Positions 37,548-51,123 of a DNA stretch of 64,000 bases are shown piece after piece. Both the position numbers and the translations under genes were made by a program. The stretch spans positions 519,814 through 583,813 of the forward strand of contig RHPI01002262.1 in the NCBI GenBank assembly GCA_009103225.1, written 5' to 3'. Each line of letters opens with the position of its first letter. Positions within the stretch are counted from its first letter, which is position 1. The stretch comes from Chlorokybus atmophyticus (lineage: Eukaryota; Streptophyta; Chlorokybophyceae; Chlorokybales; Chlorokybaceae). The notes under the pieces were generated by a model. That model made no database searches and was not told the origin of the DNA. It saw nothing but the letters and a program-made list of their open reading frames with translations.

Positions 37548-38704
37548 CGGCTGGCCCCCTGAAGTAAAATGAGCCTGAGTCTAACACTCACTCATAGTGT
37601 TGTGCTCTGTGTACCTTAGTAAAAGTGTCACCTGTTGGCTTGCAGAGTGCAGCATGTTGGAATGCTGAGCACACTACACTAGACATGTGGCCACCCGCCA
37701 TTGACACTCTACAGATAGGTTAGCCCTCTGTTTGAACTAGTCGTAGTCTCTGTGAATAGTCTAGTTCTTTGAAGTCATTACAGAAATGTTGTCAATCACC
37801 TGCATTACTTCCTTGTGCGACGCGAAAGGTCTGTGTGTCTGCGTGTGTCTAACCAGTCTCGGGTTCTCTGCATTGCTTGCCGCCATAGCCACATATACCA
37901 AACAGGTTCTTTGAGGCGAGGTGAACGACTTGGGCCTCAACATTTGAGCATGAGTTCTCCCTGCACCACACACAGTAGGCGGAGCCGGGAAGTAGTGCCA
38001 AGCGGTGCAAGTGGCGAGGCGCTGGTAAAATGGGTGAGAGTAAAAGCCATTGGGGGGGTTGTACGTGCATGCCTTTGGTAGCTGTCAAGGTCCGTGGAAG
38101 GTACCTAGTCAGTTTTGTGTTGCGCATGCGACAAGCGGACGCGCATGCAAGCAAATGCGTCGTCACAGGTATGCAACTACGATTGGCGACGGTGACGTAG
38201 GTGAACGCGCATGCAGTGTGCGTGTGTGCTCAGGTTGGTGACTACTGCTACCCGCCTCACGCATCGTTGCATTGCACAGCATACGAGCACTTAGTGTAGT
38301 GTAAGGTGTGAGGTGAGCAGCTGGGAACTAGGCGCGGAGGGGGGAGGGAGGATTAACTTTTTGATTTGCAAAATACCATTTCAGACATGTGTTTGCCTAC
38401 ACCATTATTGTACAGTGTTGCAAACCTATATTCCCTAATACAATGCTTCAACTTGCATGATGCGCCATTGGAAATAAGCGGCTTATTGGAGGTTATCCTG
38501 TGGACAGCAGTACGTTGTCGGTCACAACTCCCCGCCATTTAACAATTTCAGATGCCGATATTGTTATAAAAGCTAAACATCTTGTCGTATCGGGGATTTC
38601 GGTTACGGTTAAGTAGTGCGTTCGCCGACTGTCGGTCAGAGACTGTCGGCGTGCCTGCCAGTGTCAATCGGCGCATCAACCACCACCTCACGCAGGACCA
38701 GCAG

Positions 38705-38763
<59 letters not shown>

Positions 38764-39401
38764 GCAGCAGCAGCAGCCTCACCCGCCACAAGCCCAACAT
38801 TGTGACCAATGTGATCCACTCTCACGCAACACCCACCGCCAGCTTGAGGTAAGCACCTGTTGTTCACGGTGCTAGCCTCTGGCTTGATCTGGTGTGGTAT
38901 GGTGTGGTATGGTATGGTTTGGACTGTTCTAGACTGTTCCGCTCTGGTTGTGATTGTCATTGCATGAGTCTGTTCGCAACATATACCATCAACCCAAGGC
39001 AGTGATGGTTGCCTCAAAGAGTTTCAAGCATGCTGTTTGCTTTGATATGACCACAGCGACAAGCTACTGCGCAATTGGTCGCTAGGACTGTGACACAGAC
39101 AGGCGCCATTCTTTGCTTTATGGTTTGTTATAAATTCATTGGATGACAGTTGCTATGTATATCTTAGCATTCCTCTATAGACGCCTGTGGTGGTTGCAAG
39201 CAGCTGAAATGGCTCTGTTCGCCCCCACACTTACTGCTGCTTGCATGCTGTCTTCGTATTCCAGGTTCACGAACCGGGTACAGCATGCAACTGCTGCATG
39301 CTGTACCCAGTTCTTCAGCTTCTCAGCAACTGCATGTGATTACACAACCTCTTTTGATGAACTGTGCTCAAAACTAAGACTCGCACGATGACGCTGAGCA
39401 G
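37548..39401. other. Gene-poor region with (CA)n tract
   Basis: No intact gene recognised. Short open frames around the CA repeat and at 39143-39391 have no family signature. Because a dead CWC21 exon follows immediately, some of this may be degraded gene sequence. Confidence 0.4.
38709..38760. repeat. (CA)n microsatellite, 26 units
   Basis: Uninterrupted CA dinucleotides followed by a CAG-type repeat (AGCAGCAGCAGCAGC). Confidence 0.97.
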
Positions 39402-39530
39402 GTGAAGCTGCTGGAGCTTCAAAGACGCTGGCTGCAGGAGCAAGTTTACACTGCAAAGGGAGGTTGAGCAAAAAGTTGTTCGCCTTGCAAGCAACTTGAG
39501 GAGAAGCAAGTAGCCAATGCCACACAGCAG
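39402..39530 (+). pseudogene. Decayed copy of CWC21 exon 2
   Basis: This stretch aligns by eye along its length with CWC21 exon 2 (45393-45516, minus strand). Both begin after CAG with GTGAAGCTGCT, share GGTTGAGCA/GGTCGAGCA-type and GCAAGCAACT blocks, and end GCCAATGCCACACAGCAG. The copy has stops and indels and cannot encode the protein. It is followed by GTAACA, a GT donor, where the intact gene has GCAAGG. Neighbouring exons were not found. This is a relic of a segmental duplication. Confidence 0.8.
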
Positions 39531-39592
39531 GTAACACATTCATGACTTGACTGAGAGAACGAACTGACTTGACGCTATGTTGAAGCTGCATG

Positions 39593-39651
39593 CACTGGTA
39601 GTGCACAGCTGGTGCCGCGCAGTGCACTGCACCAGCACTGCACTACCAGTG
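39593..39651. repeat. Inverted repeat, 13-bp perfect outer arms
   Basis: CACTGGTAGTGCA (39593-39605) pairs with 39639-39651. Between them CAGCTGGTGC and GCACCAG can extend the stem imperfectly. Confidence 0.8.
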
Positions 39652-39770
39652 TATGCAATGCAATGCAGCTGCATGCATCCCGTGCAGCCTGAGCCTGTTA
39701 GACTTTGTAAAGCAATCTGTGCATGCAGTGTATAGAGTGTTTGGAGCACAACCCACGCTGTTTTTCAGCC

Positions 39771-42748
39771 ATGGACGCCTTCTAGTTGGTGGCGTTCGCC
39801 TTCCTTCGCCTGGTTTGTGTCAGCCTTGAGTTGGGCAAGCACACCAGTGACGCCTCCTCCACAACGTGTTCAACAGCAGAAGGGAAGAAAGGGCCTGTCG
39901 CGAACCATGCCTTCGCAGTGTTTCGCAACAACTACTTGGCGGTGTACAGCCTGATGTCAGGTGGGTTTTGACACTTATACATGTTGAGAGCTGTTGGTTG
40001 CTCAACCTGTTGGGTTTGACTGTTGTGTGCACTGACTCTCGCATGAAGTGGACAAGTGCGGTTAACACAAGGTGTAGTGTAGTAATGGTTGCATACTATG
40101 CTGCGCACACGCACATAACGCCCACACGAACTGCACGCACACACGCGTCCATGCACGCGCAGCACACACCTCAGTTACTGACATATAACACAATAATGTA
40201 AGCACTGACTTGCACCAAATTGCACGCAACTGGCTTCTTGCCTTTGAGTCTGATTCATACTTGTATTCTTGGCTTCAAGGTCCGTACGTGTACGCTCTCT
40301 CCACGCCCACAACCGTAGTGCTCGTACAGAGCGTACGAGCACTACAATTACGGGCGTGGAGAAATTGGTCGGCTGTTCATCGCTGGCTTTCCATGATATT
40401 CGGCACCATTGTCGGGTCGCTTGCTGATCGCTAATACGTGGCATGTGTGTGTGTGTGTCTTGTCCCTGCTGTACTATTGTTATGTGCACACACATGCACA
40501 CGTACATGTACACGTACACGCACACGCACGCGCACCCGGCACGCACGTGTGCTTAGCCTCTTTTTGCTGCAGTGGCAGGCGGCGGGCGCGCATCGTGTAC
40601 TGCGTGGTGTACTCTCTGTCGTGCATCACGAAGCACTCCTCGCAGTTCCGCGTGCTTATGGTTGGACGTGTGCTCGGCGGCGTCGCGACGTCGCTGCTGT
40701 TTTCGGCGTTCGAGTCGTGGCTCGTCGCGGAACACTTCAAGGTGAGCATGCCATCTCAGCTCAATCCAACATGTCCTTGTTGGTGCGCGTGCGTGCGCGC
40801 GCGTGCAGAGTTGGTGTGTGTTGGTGTACGTACATGCGTGTGTGCGGAGTCGGCGTGCATGCGTTTGCGTGTGGAGCTGAGTGTGTGTGCGTGTGCTTGT
40901 GTGCATTCACCGTGCGTGTGTGTGCGTTCGTGCGTGCAATCATGCATGCATGCATGCATGTTTTGTGTGTGTGCGTGCGTGCGTGTGTGCACGCGTGCGT
41001 GTTGTTCGTTTGGGTGTGTGCGCGTGCGCGTGTGTGTGAGCGCGCGCATGTGTGTCTGTGTGCGGTGTTGGCGTGCGTGCATGCACATGTGCAGACCTGC
41101 GGACTGTTGGTACGCGTACCCACACTCCGCTCACACACACTCTGTCCAGCGCAACTTCGACGGTCAATGGCTCTCCACAACCTCCTCCTCCGCAATCTTC
41201 CTCGGCAACGGTCTCGCCGCCATCCTCGCGGGTCTGCTCGCCAACTTCCTCGTCTCGCATGGTGGTTTGGGTCCCGTCATCTCGTTCGACACGGCCGTCA
41301 TGTGTGTGATGCTCGGCATAGGCATCATCGCGGCGATGTGAACGGAGAACTATGGAGACCCATCGGAGTCAACACTGCTGTACACGACATTCATGCGGGC
41401 CATAAAAACAGTCTGTTCTGGTGAGTGCTGTAAGTTAGCATTGAGAAGAGTGGCAACCATCTGCAGGTAGGTCATGTGTGTTGCATGACACGCACACATA
41501 CACACAGACGCACGCACGCGCAGGTGCACGCACACGCACACGCGCACACGTACACACGTACACGCGCACACGCACACACACACGCACGCACGCACGCACG
41601 CACATACCTACATTTGCTCTGCGTGCCTGCAGATCAGAAGATCGCCATGTTGGGTTCCATTCAAGGTCTGTTCGAAGGCTCGATGTACACCTTTGTGTTC
41701 TCGACAACAAGATCTCGATACCGCACAGCATGGTGTTCGCCATGTTCATGTTGGCATGCATAGTTCCTCGCTCGCGTCGCGCTTGATGGCGCGATACACC
41801 CCAGAGAAATACATGCAGAGCGTGTTTCTCATCTCCTCCGTCGCGTTGCTGGTGCCTATTGTGGTCAAGGTAAGCTGGAGGAGTGTGTGAATATATGTGT
41901 GCGTGTGCGTGTCCGTGTCCGTGCCCGTTCCCGTGCGCGCGCACACGCACACGCACACACTCTTCTATAGCAAGCTGCACTGCACGGGTTCCAAACCTCT
42001 GTTCTGTTCTTGCAGCGAGTTCCAGGATTAGATCCGGTCTTCACCTCCCACATGCAACTCGTTGGTTTCCTGTGCTTTAAGGCGTGCGTGGGTGTCCTTT
42101 GGCCTTCCGTCATGCGCATGCTCGCATCGTACGTGCCGGAAGAGCGCAGAGCCACCATCCTCAAGCTATTTAGAATACCCCTCAACCTCTTCGTATGCAT
42201 TGTGCTGTACAATGTAACTACTGATGTATGTATCACCCATGCACACAGGTGTTTGACAGTATTATCATTGGCGATGAAGTTCACACACTGATGTGTTGTG
42301 TTGCAGGTCAGCAAGTTCAAGCTAACAAGCATATCTGCAATGTGCGCAGCCTTCTTGTTCCTGACTGCAGTGTGCCAGCGCCGCCTTGCGACGCTTGCAG
42401 AGAAGACAAAGTTCATTGCCAGCCCACGTAAGTAGTAAGCCATGCGCCTTCACGTGCATGCATAGGGTATAGTCACCTTTTATACATGCAATCTGTGCAC
42501 ATACAAGCTCACACAAGCTCACAAGCCAACAAGAGTGAAGCAAGCAAACAAACAGGCCGGCACAATGCATGTTGGTATAGTTGAGTGCAGGTGCACATGT
42601 GCATATGCCAGCAGCGTCCAGCATGTATCTGTGTCTGTATCTGTGTCTAATTGCGCTCCAATGAATGTTTGCTGCAGATCATGTGAGTGAAGATGATTTG
42701 AAACAGCGCCTGCTGCCTATTGACGACCGCATTGAGCACCGTAGGTGA
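39771..42748 (+). pseudogene. MFSD5/MOT2-type molybdate-anion transporter, multiply disrupted
   Basis: The exon order matches a 12-helix major-facilitator protein of the MFSD5/MOT2 family, which imports molybdate in Chlamydomonas. Recognisable pieces: N-Y-L-A-V-Y, W-L-Q-G-P-Y-V-Y-A-L, M-I-F-G-T-I-V-G-S-L-A-D (to 40434), 40573-40741 (V-G-R-V-L-G-G-V-A-T-S-L-L-F-S), about 41147-41420 (E-N-Y-G-D-P-S-E), 41633-41869 (G-L-F-E-G-S-M-Y-T-F-V-F), 42016-42213 (F-R-I-P-L-N-L-F-V-C-I-V-L-Y-N), 42307-42427 and 42678-42748. Breaks: TAG at codon 5 after the ATG at 39771 (39783-39785), an inverted duplication near 40298-40362, a second frame change before 40390, TGA at 41339-41341, and two frame changes within 41690-41790. 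TG-rich low-complexity introns separate exons. Some breaks could be sequencing errors, but their number argues for a pseudogene. Confidence 0.82.
40298..40362. repeat. 30-bp imperfect inverted repeat inside a coding exon
   Basis: 40298-40327 pairs with 40333-40362 at 26 of 30 positions; all four differences are transitions. The right arm is the native coding sequence of the MFSD5-like exon; the left arm appears to be an inserted inverted copy. Confidence 0.85.
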
Positions 42749-43675
42749 TAGATTAGCAATATGTTTGTATAGCAGCAGTACTGTAACTTATAAGCAGCCT
42801 TTTGACTTATCTATATTGTGTGTTGCATATGTCAACATCACCACTCCACGATTTGGGATATGACTCTCCTTATGCATGCAGCTGTCGTGTTGTTGGGTTC
42901 AGGGATGTGTTGTGAGGTAGTTATGGGTCGTGCCACTGTCTTTGCATAGTCTTAGCCCCATCAGATTCTCTACAACAGGCCTGGTTGATACGAGCTGTAG
43001 CACTGCAGCAGTTAATGATGACTGCCATTCAATCCTGTTTCTGCAAAAGAACGATGCATAGCAAGAACCGCTACCGTACGACCACATGTACATGTACATG
43101 TAGTCGGCTGTGCTGACATATGCATAGCAGCAAGCCAGTTCAAGTAGTGTGGGCAGGGTGACTACAGAAAATGCAAGGTGCAGCTGCCCATGCATAGGAT
43201 ACGCAACAAACATGATCACAACGTGACGCAGGCAACAACTACCATCATTACATGTTCACCACCGGGCTTCAACAACTACACCACCTGACTTGGTACACAA
43301 CAACTAACAACCCGTTAGTCATGCTAGCATGCACCTGCGGCAGTTGTCACCGGCACAGTGGCTGTGCTTAGCGGCAGCACTGCAATTGCTGTTGCCAGTG
43401 TTCTGCAGGTAAGAGGCTAACCTACTCATCTTGTTGTCGCTATTGCTGCTGACCACACACATAGATAAATGCATATTGCCACAATAGGAGGGAAACCGCC
43501 ACTGTTGCCATGACATGCCTGGCCTACAGCCTACCTACATGGGCAAGTGTGGGAGAATGGCACTGTCAGCCATCACAGCCACAGTTGGTTGTTCACAAAT
43601 AACCACACTGATCGAGCCAACACGCGGTATACTTACAAGTTGGAAAACAAAAGCGCTGCTACACTAAAGGTGTTG
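42749..43675. other. Convergent spacer (MFSD5 pseudogene / CWC21)
   Basis: No gene recognised. Contains CATGTACATGTACATG near 43084-43099. Confidence 0.5.
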
Positions 43676-46226
43676 TCACCGGCGGCGTCTGCCGCGACCA
43701 CGATCACGACCTCTATCACTGCCACTGTCGCTGCTGTCATCACTATCACTGCTGCCGCTATAAACATCACTATCATGACGCCGGGAGTCTTTCTCCTTGC
43801 CTGAAGCAGCAGCAGCTCGACTATCCCTTCTGGGACTCCTTTGCTCCTCTCCGCGCTTTTGAGAGGCCTTGGCCGCGGGAGCCTTTTTAACATCAACCGC
43901 ATCATCATCACTATCGTGCCTGCGTGTGTCTGTCGCTCGTGGAGGGGGACTCCTCCTCCCGCCCTCGCTGCCGCTAGAGCTGGTATCGCTGTCGCTATCA
44001 CTTCCACTTGTACTCGCGCTCGGGCTGCGCTCCTGCTTGCGGCTGCGCTTCTTTGCCAGCTGCTGCTCCTCTTCACCATCGTCCTCACGCTTACGCCTGC
44101 GCACGTCTTCCACACGCTCACTCTCTTTGGGCCCATCTCTGCGCCCATCTCTACGCTCATCCCTGCGCGCATCCCTGCGCTCAGCATCCCGTCTGTCCAT
44201 CTTCTCATCATGCTGAGACGGACGCCTGTCGTCAATGTCATCTCGTCTTGTGTCACGGCGGCTCCTATCATCAACACCATCATCGCGTCTTGTGTCACGC
44301 CGGCGATCATCACGCTCGCCGCGAGTGGGCTCTCTCCTGCTGCTCCGATGCTTGGCTTCCTCCTCATTAAGCCTTTTGGCCTTCTCCAAAGCCCACTTCT
44401 CATCAGCAGCCTTCTGCTTGGCCTCCTCCTCAGCCCTCTTCGCCGCCTTTTCTGCGTCTCGGGCTTTCTTCTTTGCTTCCTTGACCTGATAGCATGATAG
44501 TCATCATGAGCACATGAGCTGCAGCCTGAAGGCAACGCAGAGAGGAAGCACTTAATCACGCAATGGTTTTATGATTAACCGCACGTCATGTGGTGCTATG
44601 CAGCTGCAGCAACATGCAATTCTACATGACGTCGATCATGAAATCGATGCGTCTCATATAAGGTTTCAAGGTCATGAGGTGCATCACAATGTCATACCGG
44701 ATTCATTTCCCATGCTACCTTGAAAACACACTGAACGTGTGTTTTCAAGGTAGCAAAATATTGAACACTGCACACAGCTGCATGATCAAGGCCAAAAGGG
44801 GTTAGCGAATCGACCCAGCTCAGACCTTTGCTTTCTCTTCTCTCTTGCGCTTGCGCTCTTGCTGCCGCTTCTCCTTCTCCACTCGCTTCTCCGCCTTGAG
44901 CTTCTCCTTCTCCGCGCGCTTCTTCTCCTGCTGCTTCTCCTCATAGGCGGCCTGGCGCGCGAGCTTCTTCTCCTCCTGCAGCTCCCTGTCAAACGCCTCG
45001 CCTTCCTTGATGTCTTTCACGCCAAACGCCGCCGCCACGAGCTCCATTTGCTTCTGCTTCCGCGCCGCACGCTCATGCGTCTCGTCGTGGGCCTCATCCG
45101 GCTTGTTGCCGACAGCCTGTTTGGTTGTCAAAGCACTGATGTCAGTAGTAGGCATCAGCAGCAAGACTCTCTCTCGAACCCTTTGCAAGCGGATCGCACA
45201 CTTGCCATTCAGTTTATGTTGAACTATCCACGTACAACCCATTTCATAGGAAGCACTAACTGCTTGCATGCAAAGTGCCCAACATACTAGTTGACTATTG
45301 GACTGCACTGAAACCGCTACAAGTGTGGTGCACGCGTGTGTGCGTGGGGTTGGGCATGTGCATATAAGTCATGCATTTGACTCAGTCCTTGCCTGCTGTG
45401 TGGCATTGGCTTGCTCCTCTTCGAGTTGCTTGCGCACTCGAGCGACTTCCTGCTCGACCTCCTCTGCAGTGTAACCTTGTTCTTGAAGCGTGTCCGAAAG
45501 CTCTAGCAGCTTCACCTGCTTGGCACATGAGACTTGGTACCAAGCAATTGTGCAGTCAATCCATCAACTGCACTCCTACTTAAAAAATGGTGCAAATGGC
45601 GCTTGGATGCTGTTTTATCAAGCGAAAAATAACAAGCGTACAGAAGGACACGTGTTGATAGCATGCACGCACAGAATAGCATGCATATCAAATACACGCA
45701 AAACGCTGCATGAACGCATCACGAACACAACCTGCAGCACAAAACGTTGACAATACTCCGACAAACACGCAAACACCCATCTGCTACAGCGCTCAGCATC
45801 GCATTTCTGCAAATGACGACTTGCACATGATGTCAAGCTGCGCAGGCATCTGTTGAAGGAACACATCATGCATACTCTCAAAAACAAAAACCGAGCGTGT
45901 AGCAATGCCTTTCGTGCTGTTTGTTTGCAAACGGTGAACATTAACAAGGAAGCAAAGCAAGCCAAGCCTGACAGACCCGTACAGAACAGACAAGACAAGC
46001 CAAAAGCACCAACAGCAAAGGTGTTTACCTCAAGTTGGCGCCGGGCGTTGTGTGAGAGAATCTCAGCATTGGGCTTACGGGCAAAGCTGTTGCTGCGGTC
46101 CTCCGTGAGATCCACCCTGCTGAATGTCTTGGCGGCGGGACCAGGCCGCAGGAAGAAGGAGTTCTTCTGAACGTAGCCGTTGGTCCCGGAACCCCTCGCC
46201 GTCTGCAGCCCAATGCCATTGTACAT
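43676..46226 (-). CDS. CWC21: CWC21/SRRM2-type spliceosomal protein
   Basis: Spliceosome-associated SR-like protein that contacts Prp8/Snu114 in the activated spliceosome. Exons: 46029-46226, 45393-45516, 44826-45116 and 43676-44485 (TGA); about 473 aa. The start M-Y-N-G-I-G-L-Q-T-A-R-G-S-G-T-N-G-Y-V-Q is the diagnostic CWC21/SRRM2 N-terminus. Exon 2 carries the cwf21 helix (E-Q-G-Y-T-A-E-E-V-E). Exon 3 is Lys/Glu-rich coiled coil. The last exon is an Arg/Asp/Ser-rich RD/RS tail. Oddities: exon 2 is 124 nt, not a multiple of three, because of one extra base in a TTT run (plus strand, about 45480-45483), which shifts frame inside the conserved helix. Intron 2 has a GC donor. If the extra base is a sequencing error the gene is intact. 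A decayed copy of exon 2 lies at 39.4 kb. Confidence 0.85.
44714..44754. repeat. Perfect 18-bp inverted repeat, 5-nt loop (CWC21 intron 3)
   Basis: 44714-44731 is the exact reverse complement of 44737-44754 with loop TGAAC. The stem is A/C-G/T skewed (GCTACCTTGAAAACACAC). It is intronic, so it would be transcribed as an RNA hairpin on the CWC21 strand. Confidence 0.88.
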
Positions 46227-46917
46227 GGCTGACCGTCTTCACCACCACAGCAACTGCAACTATCACCTCAACGTCCACCACTCCAACTACAACCACACCA
46301 CCGTCGCCGCCGCCACCTTCGCTGCCGTAGCAAAACCCTAAATCAGGTTGTTACTAAAGTCCCAATTGAGGATTTAGGTTGTGAAGTGTAGTCCTGAAGC
46401 CGGCACACCTTTGGGCTCCGGGGCGGGATTGCGAGCTGAGCTTGGAGCAGGACCTTGCGGCGAGAGCACACCAGGCTAGAAGTCCGACCAGACCAGGCCG
46501 GGGGGTCAGGCTGGGCCAGGCTGGGCTAGGCCGAGCGTGAATACAAGCCTCAAAGGGAAATTCAAGGAGCTGTTTGAAGAGCGTTGGGCTGCAAGCTTCT
46601 TCACCTCCTGGTCGTCATCCTTGTCGTCGGTGGCAGCGGGCGGCGCCTTGGCGGCCCCATATTAGGCACGCATGGCAGAGTACGTGCTGATGACGCTGGA
46701 GTTGATGGCTAATCGAGCATGAAAGTGCGTGCGTGCAGATATATGCTCTGATCCCTTCGTTGAAACAACAATTCCGCCAATGCAATGAATGCACTTCAAT
46801 GTGTTGTCATGCATTCCAGCACATGGATGTGCATGTACACAACATTGACAGAGTGCGGTTGTGTTGACTGCTTTATTGTCGAGAGACCTTGTTGTTCGCT
46901 GCTGTGGTGCAGCAGCA
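46227..46917. promoter_or_regulatory. Divergent promoter CWC21 / ENY2 with telo-box
   Basis: AAACCCTAAA at 46333-46342 lies about 110 bp upstream of the CWC21 ATG. ENY2 exon 1 begins somewhere toward the right end, so its leader probably lies here. A GGCCAGGC-like repeat is present around 46490-46535. Confidence 0.45.
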
Positions 46918-48692
<1,775 letters not shown>

Positions 48693-50261
48693 GGAATAAA
48701 GAGGGGAGTTGACACATGTAAACGCCTGGAGCTGGGCAGTTGTGTGGGTGTGTGGCTTGCTGATGTGTGCGTCATGACTGTGCACGCGCGCCATAAATGA
48801 CGTCATACACACGCACATGCGCATGCACGCATGCATATACGCACGCACACGTGCATGCGCACATCTTTGTGTGACATATGCGTGCATAAAGAGTACGCAG
48901 ATAGCCTTATATGCCTGCATATTGTGGGTCTTGCCATTGATGCGGGCTTTCCACCGACCCTTTTAGCACAACTCTGTTGTTTTAGACATGTCACCTTGAA
49001 GTTGGGTTGCCACAACCACATTCGCAAACAAACCTCCACATCCTATAGAATTGCAGTGTTTGCAAGCGTGCATATAGTGTGTGAGCGGCATTTGCATACA
49101 CACAAGAGCTGCAAACTGTGCCACACATCGCACAATGGTACCACTCCACCCTGATTGTCAACACAATGGCAAGGTCATGGTGGACATTATGTCCATATGA
49201 TATTATTCCTCCTTGCATGATTCATCCCTTGTGCGCCATGACGCGAGCAAGTTAGTAAGGAAAGAACGCAAAACACATTCTATTGCACGGTTAATCATGT
49301 CATATCTCCCTATCATAATGCTTTCAGCCGTCGCGCGCAGTTCCGTCCATACATGCAATCTGAAAAGGAGAAAAGGTTTGATGAAGACACTTTAGCTGGC
49401 TGGCTTTTCATGTGGTGTTGGTGTGTGTTGGGAACTTTATGAGCGCACGCAAACACACGCACACAGACACACGCTTGGAATACCTAGCCTCAATGGCAGC
49501 ATGTCCTCGCCATAGTGGTCGCTTTTGATTTTTTGCGTGTGCAAGGGCACACAAAATGGGTGTGAACACCCACCCCTTATCATGCTTAGCAACGACAGCA
49601 CATCACACAAGGTGTGCACCTGCTTTACTGGGTTGCGGTGAAGATACGCTTTGAGCGCCTCGTCACACGACTGCATGAAGACACTTAAGAGAGACACAAT
49701 ACTGACTGCATGCATGAGTGATCTAATGCATGCTTTGTTTACTTCGTGATAAAGTTTTATGATGTCTCACCAAAACTTCTTTCATATTCAAAACGTCGTC
49801 TCCGTCATCACAACTCGAATGCAATGTGCCCGTGATGAACACCACAATCGCGCGTACTCCGACACACGCATCACCTTAATGGGCCACGCACATGCACACA
49901 CGCCAATTGCCGCTTTAATCCACCCCACGGCCTCCTTGCTCCCCCTAAACGAGTAGTACGCTGGCGCAGGGGACGCGAGGAAGCAGGTGTTGAGGGCGTT
50001 GGACGCGACACGGGTAAAGGTGGCTTTGTAGTTGTTGTTGTTGTCAACATGCACATGGCAAGAACGGCGTCGTAGTAACGAGAGACCTACTTCGAGTCAC
50101 ATTGCCGGGGGGNNNGGGATTAATGAGTGGCGCGCGCATATATGGTGAAACGTATTTGGACATGTGGTCAGTCACGTGCGTCCATTCTTTGCTTCAAACT
50201 TTGAAGTTGAATTCCCTTGCATGATCCCCGTGCCTGCACTGCGCGCTCAGCGCGGGCACGG

Positions 50262-50281
50262 CTTTAAGTATATACTTAAAG
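50262..50281. repeat. 20-bp perfect palindrome
   Basis: CTTTAAGTATATACTTAAAG. Confidence 0.9.
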
Positions 50282-50379
50282 TAGTGCCAATATAAGGAGT
50301 GGGCTCCGACCACTAGGCTATGGTGGCGAAAAACGCTACCATGAGTGAGGTCTGTGACAATATATTTCAAATCGTGACA

Positions 50380-50399
50380 GCCAAGCATATATGCTTGGC
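50380..50399. repeat. 20-bp perfect palindrome
   Basis: GCCAAGCATATATGCTTGGC, 98 bp after the previous palindrome. Confidence 0.9.
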
Positions 50400-51018
50400 A
50401 TCTTCAAAAGTTTTTATTGATGAGGTAGTCTTGTATGACCTGAGGAGAGGAGGGAGGGAGTAGGGGGGAGGGCGTAAGCTGAGACTGCTCAGCGGCGATG
50501 AGAAAGTGTAGTTGTTTCTCAGGCGTTTTTCTTGTGTCTGAGTCGGTGGAGTGGGTCAGAGAGAATTGTACAGAGAGAATGCAGCAAGCAATGCACTTGT
50601 TAGGGTGTCGAAACACATGCCATGGCTGAAAAGGGCAAGCACAGTGCAGCGTGTTTGCAGCAATGCATTGCACCTGCCATGTATTGCCATTTTGCCATAT
50701 GTATATTTTTTACTTGTATCGCACTACCTTTCATTGCAAATCGGTCTATTGACGTTCCCGTGCGGTGAGAATTTGCCTGCAACGGAGCATAGTACTCTGC
50801 GTTGTCTGGCATGATTGAAGCCATTGTGCTGCCTGCTGGTTGATGCTCTCTACAAATGCTGCGTGCAACGGCTTAGGGTTTGACTGCAGAGCAGCAGCAG
50901 GAGTAACGGCAGCTGAGGCACTACAGGAGCATACGTAATCACGCGTTCAGTTGTGGCAGTTTTGAGGCGACGGCCGCCGCCATCGCCGCCGCCGCCACAT
51001 GCACATGCAGACATTGGA

Positions 51019-51123
51019 ATGCTGATTGCGCAGTCAGCGTTGCCAAGCTGGAATCCTATTGTTGGGCCAACTTCCACCCGAGATGACCGATCGGCTACAG
51101 CAATGGGAAAGTTCTTGCAGAAG
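51019..51123 (+). CDS. Possible isolated 5' exon, unidentified
   Basis: ATG at 51019, then 35 codons of ordinary composition (S-A-L-P-S-W-N-P-I-V-G-P-T-S) to an AAG/GTGATT donor; the frame is also open upstream to 50953. A telo-box lies about 140 bp upstream. No downstream exon was found before the 207-N gap. It may be a gene cut by the gap or by the adjacent insertion, or chance. Confidence 0.25.

Larger units (their letters stand above)
48693..51018. other. Gene-poor spacer with palindromes
   Basis: No recognised gene. Minus-strand frames near 49500-49700 and 49880-50050 look weakly coding (for example C-F-L-A-S-P-A-P-A-Y-Y-S-F-R-G) but match no family I know. Two 20-bp palindromes lie at 50262-50281 and 50380-50399; a 3-N gap at 50113-50115; a telo-box TTAGGGTTT at 50873-50881. 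Confidence 0.4.

Noticed and set aside
38688-38860. His/Thr-rich coding exon over the CA repeat
   Set aside because: Frames are open only because CA repeats lack stops; no supporting conserved sequence.
40409-41341. 310-codon continuous frame (also 40438-41424) through TG-rich sequence
   Set aside because: The middle is Cys/Val/Arg-rich translation of a TGTGCG repeat. Only the ends are true MFSD5-like exons; the repeat is intronic.
43841-44497. Plus-strand Leu/Ser-rich frame of 218 codons
   Set aside because: Shadow of the Arg/Asp-rich CWC21 tail on the minus strand.
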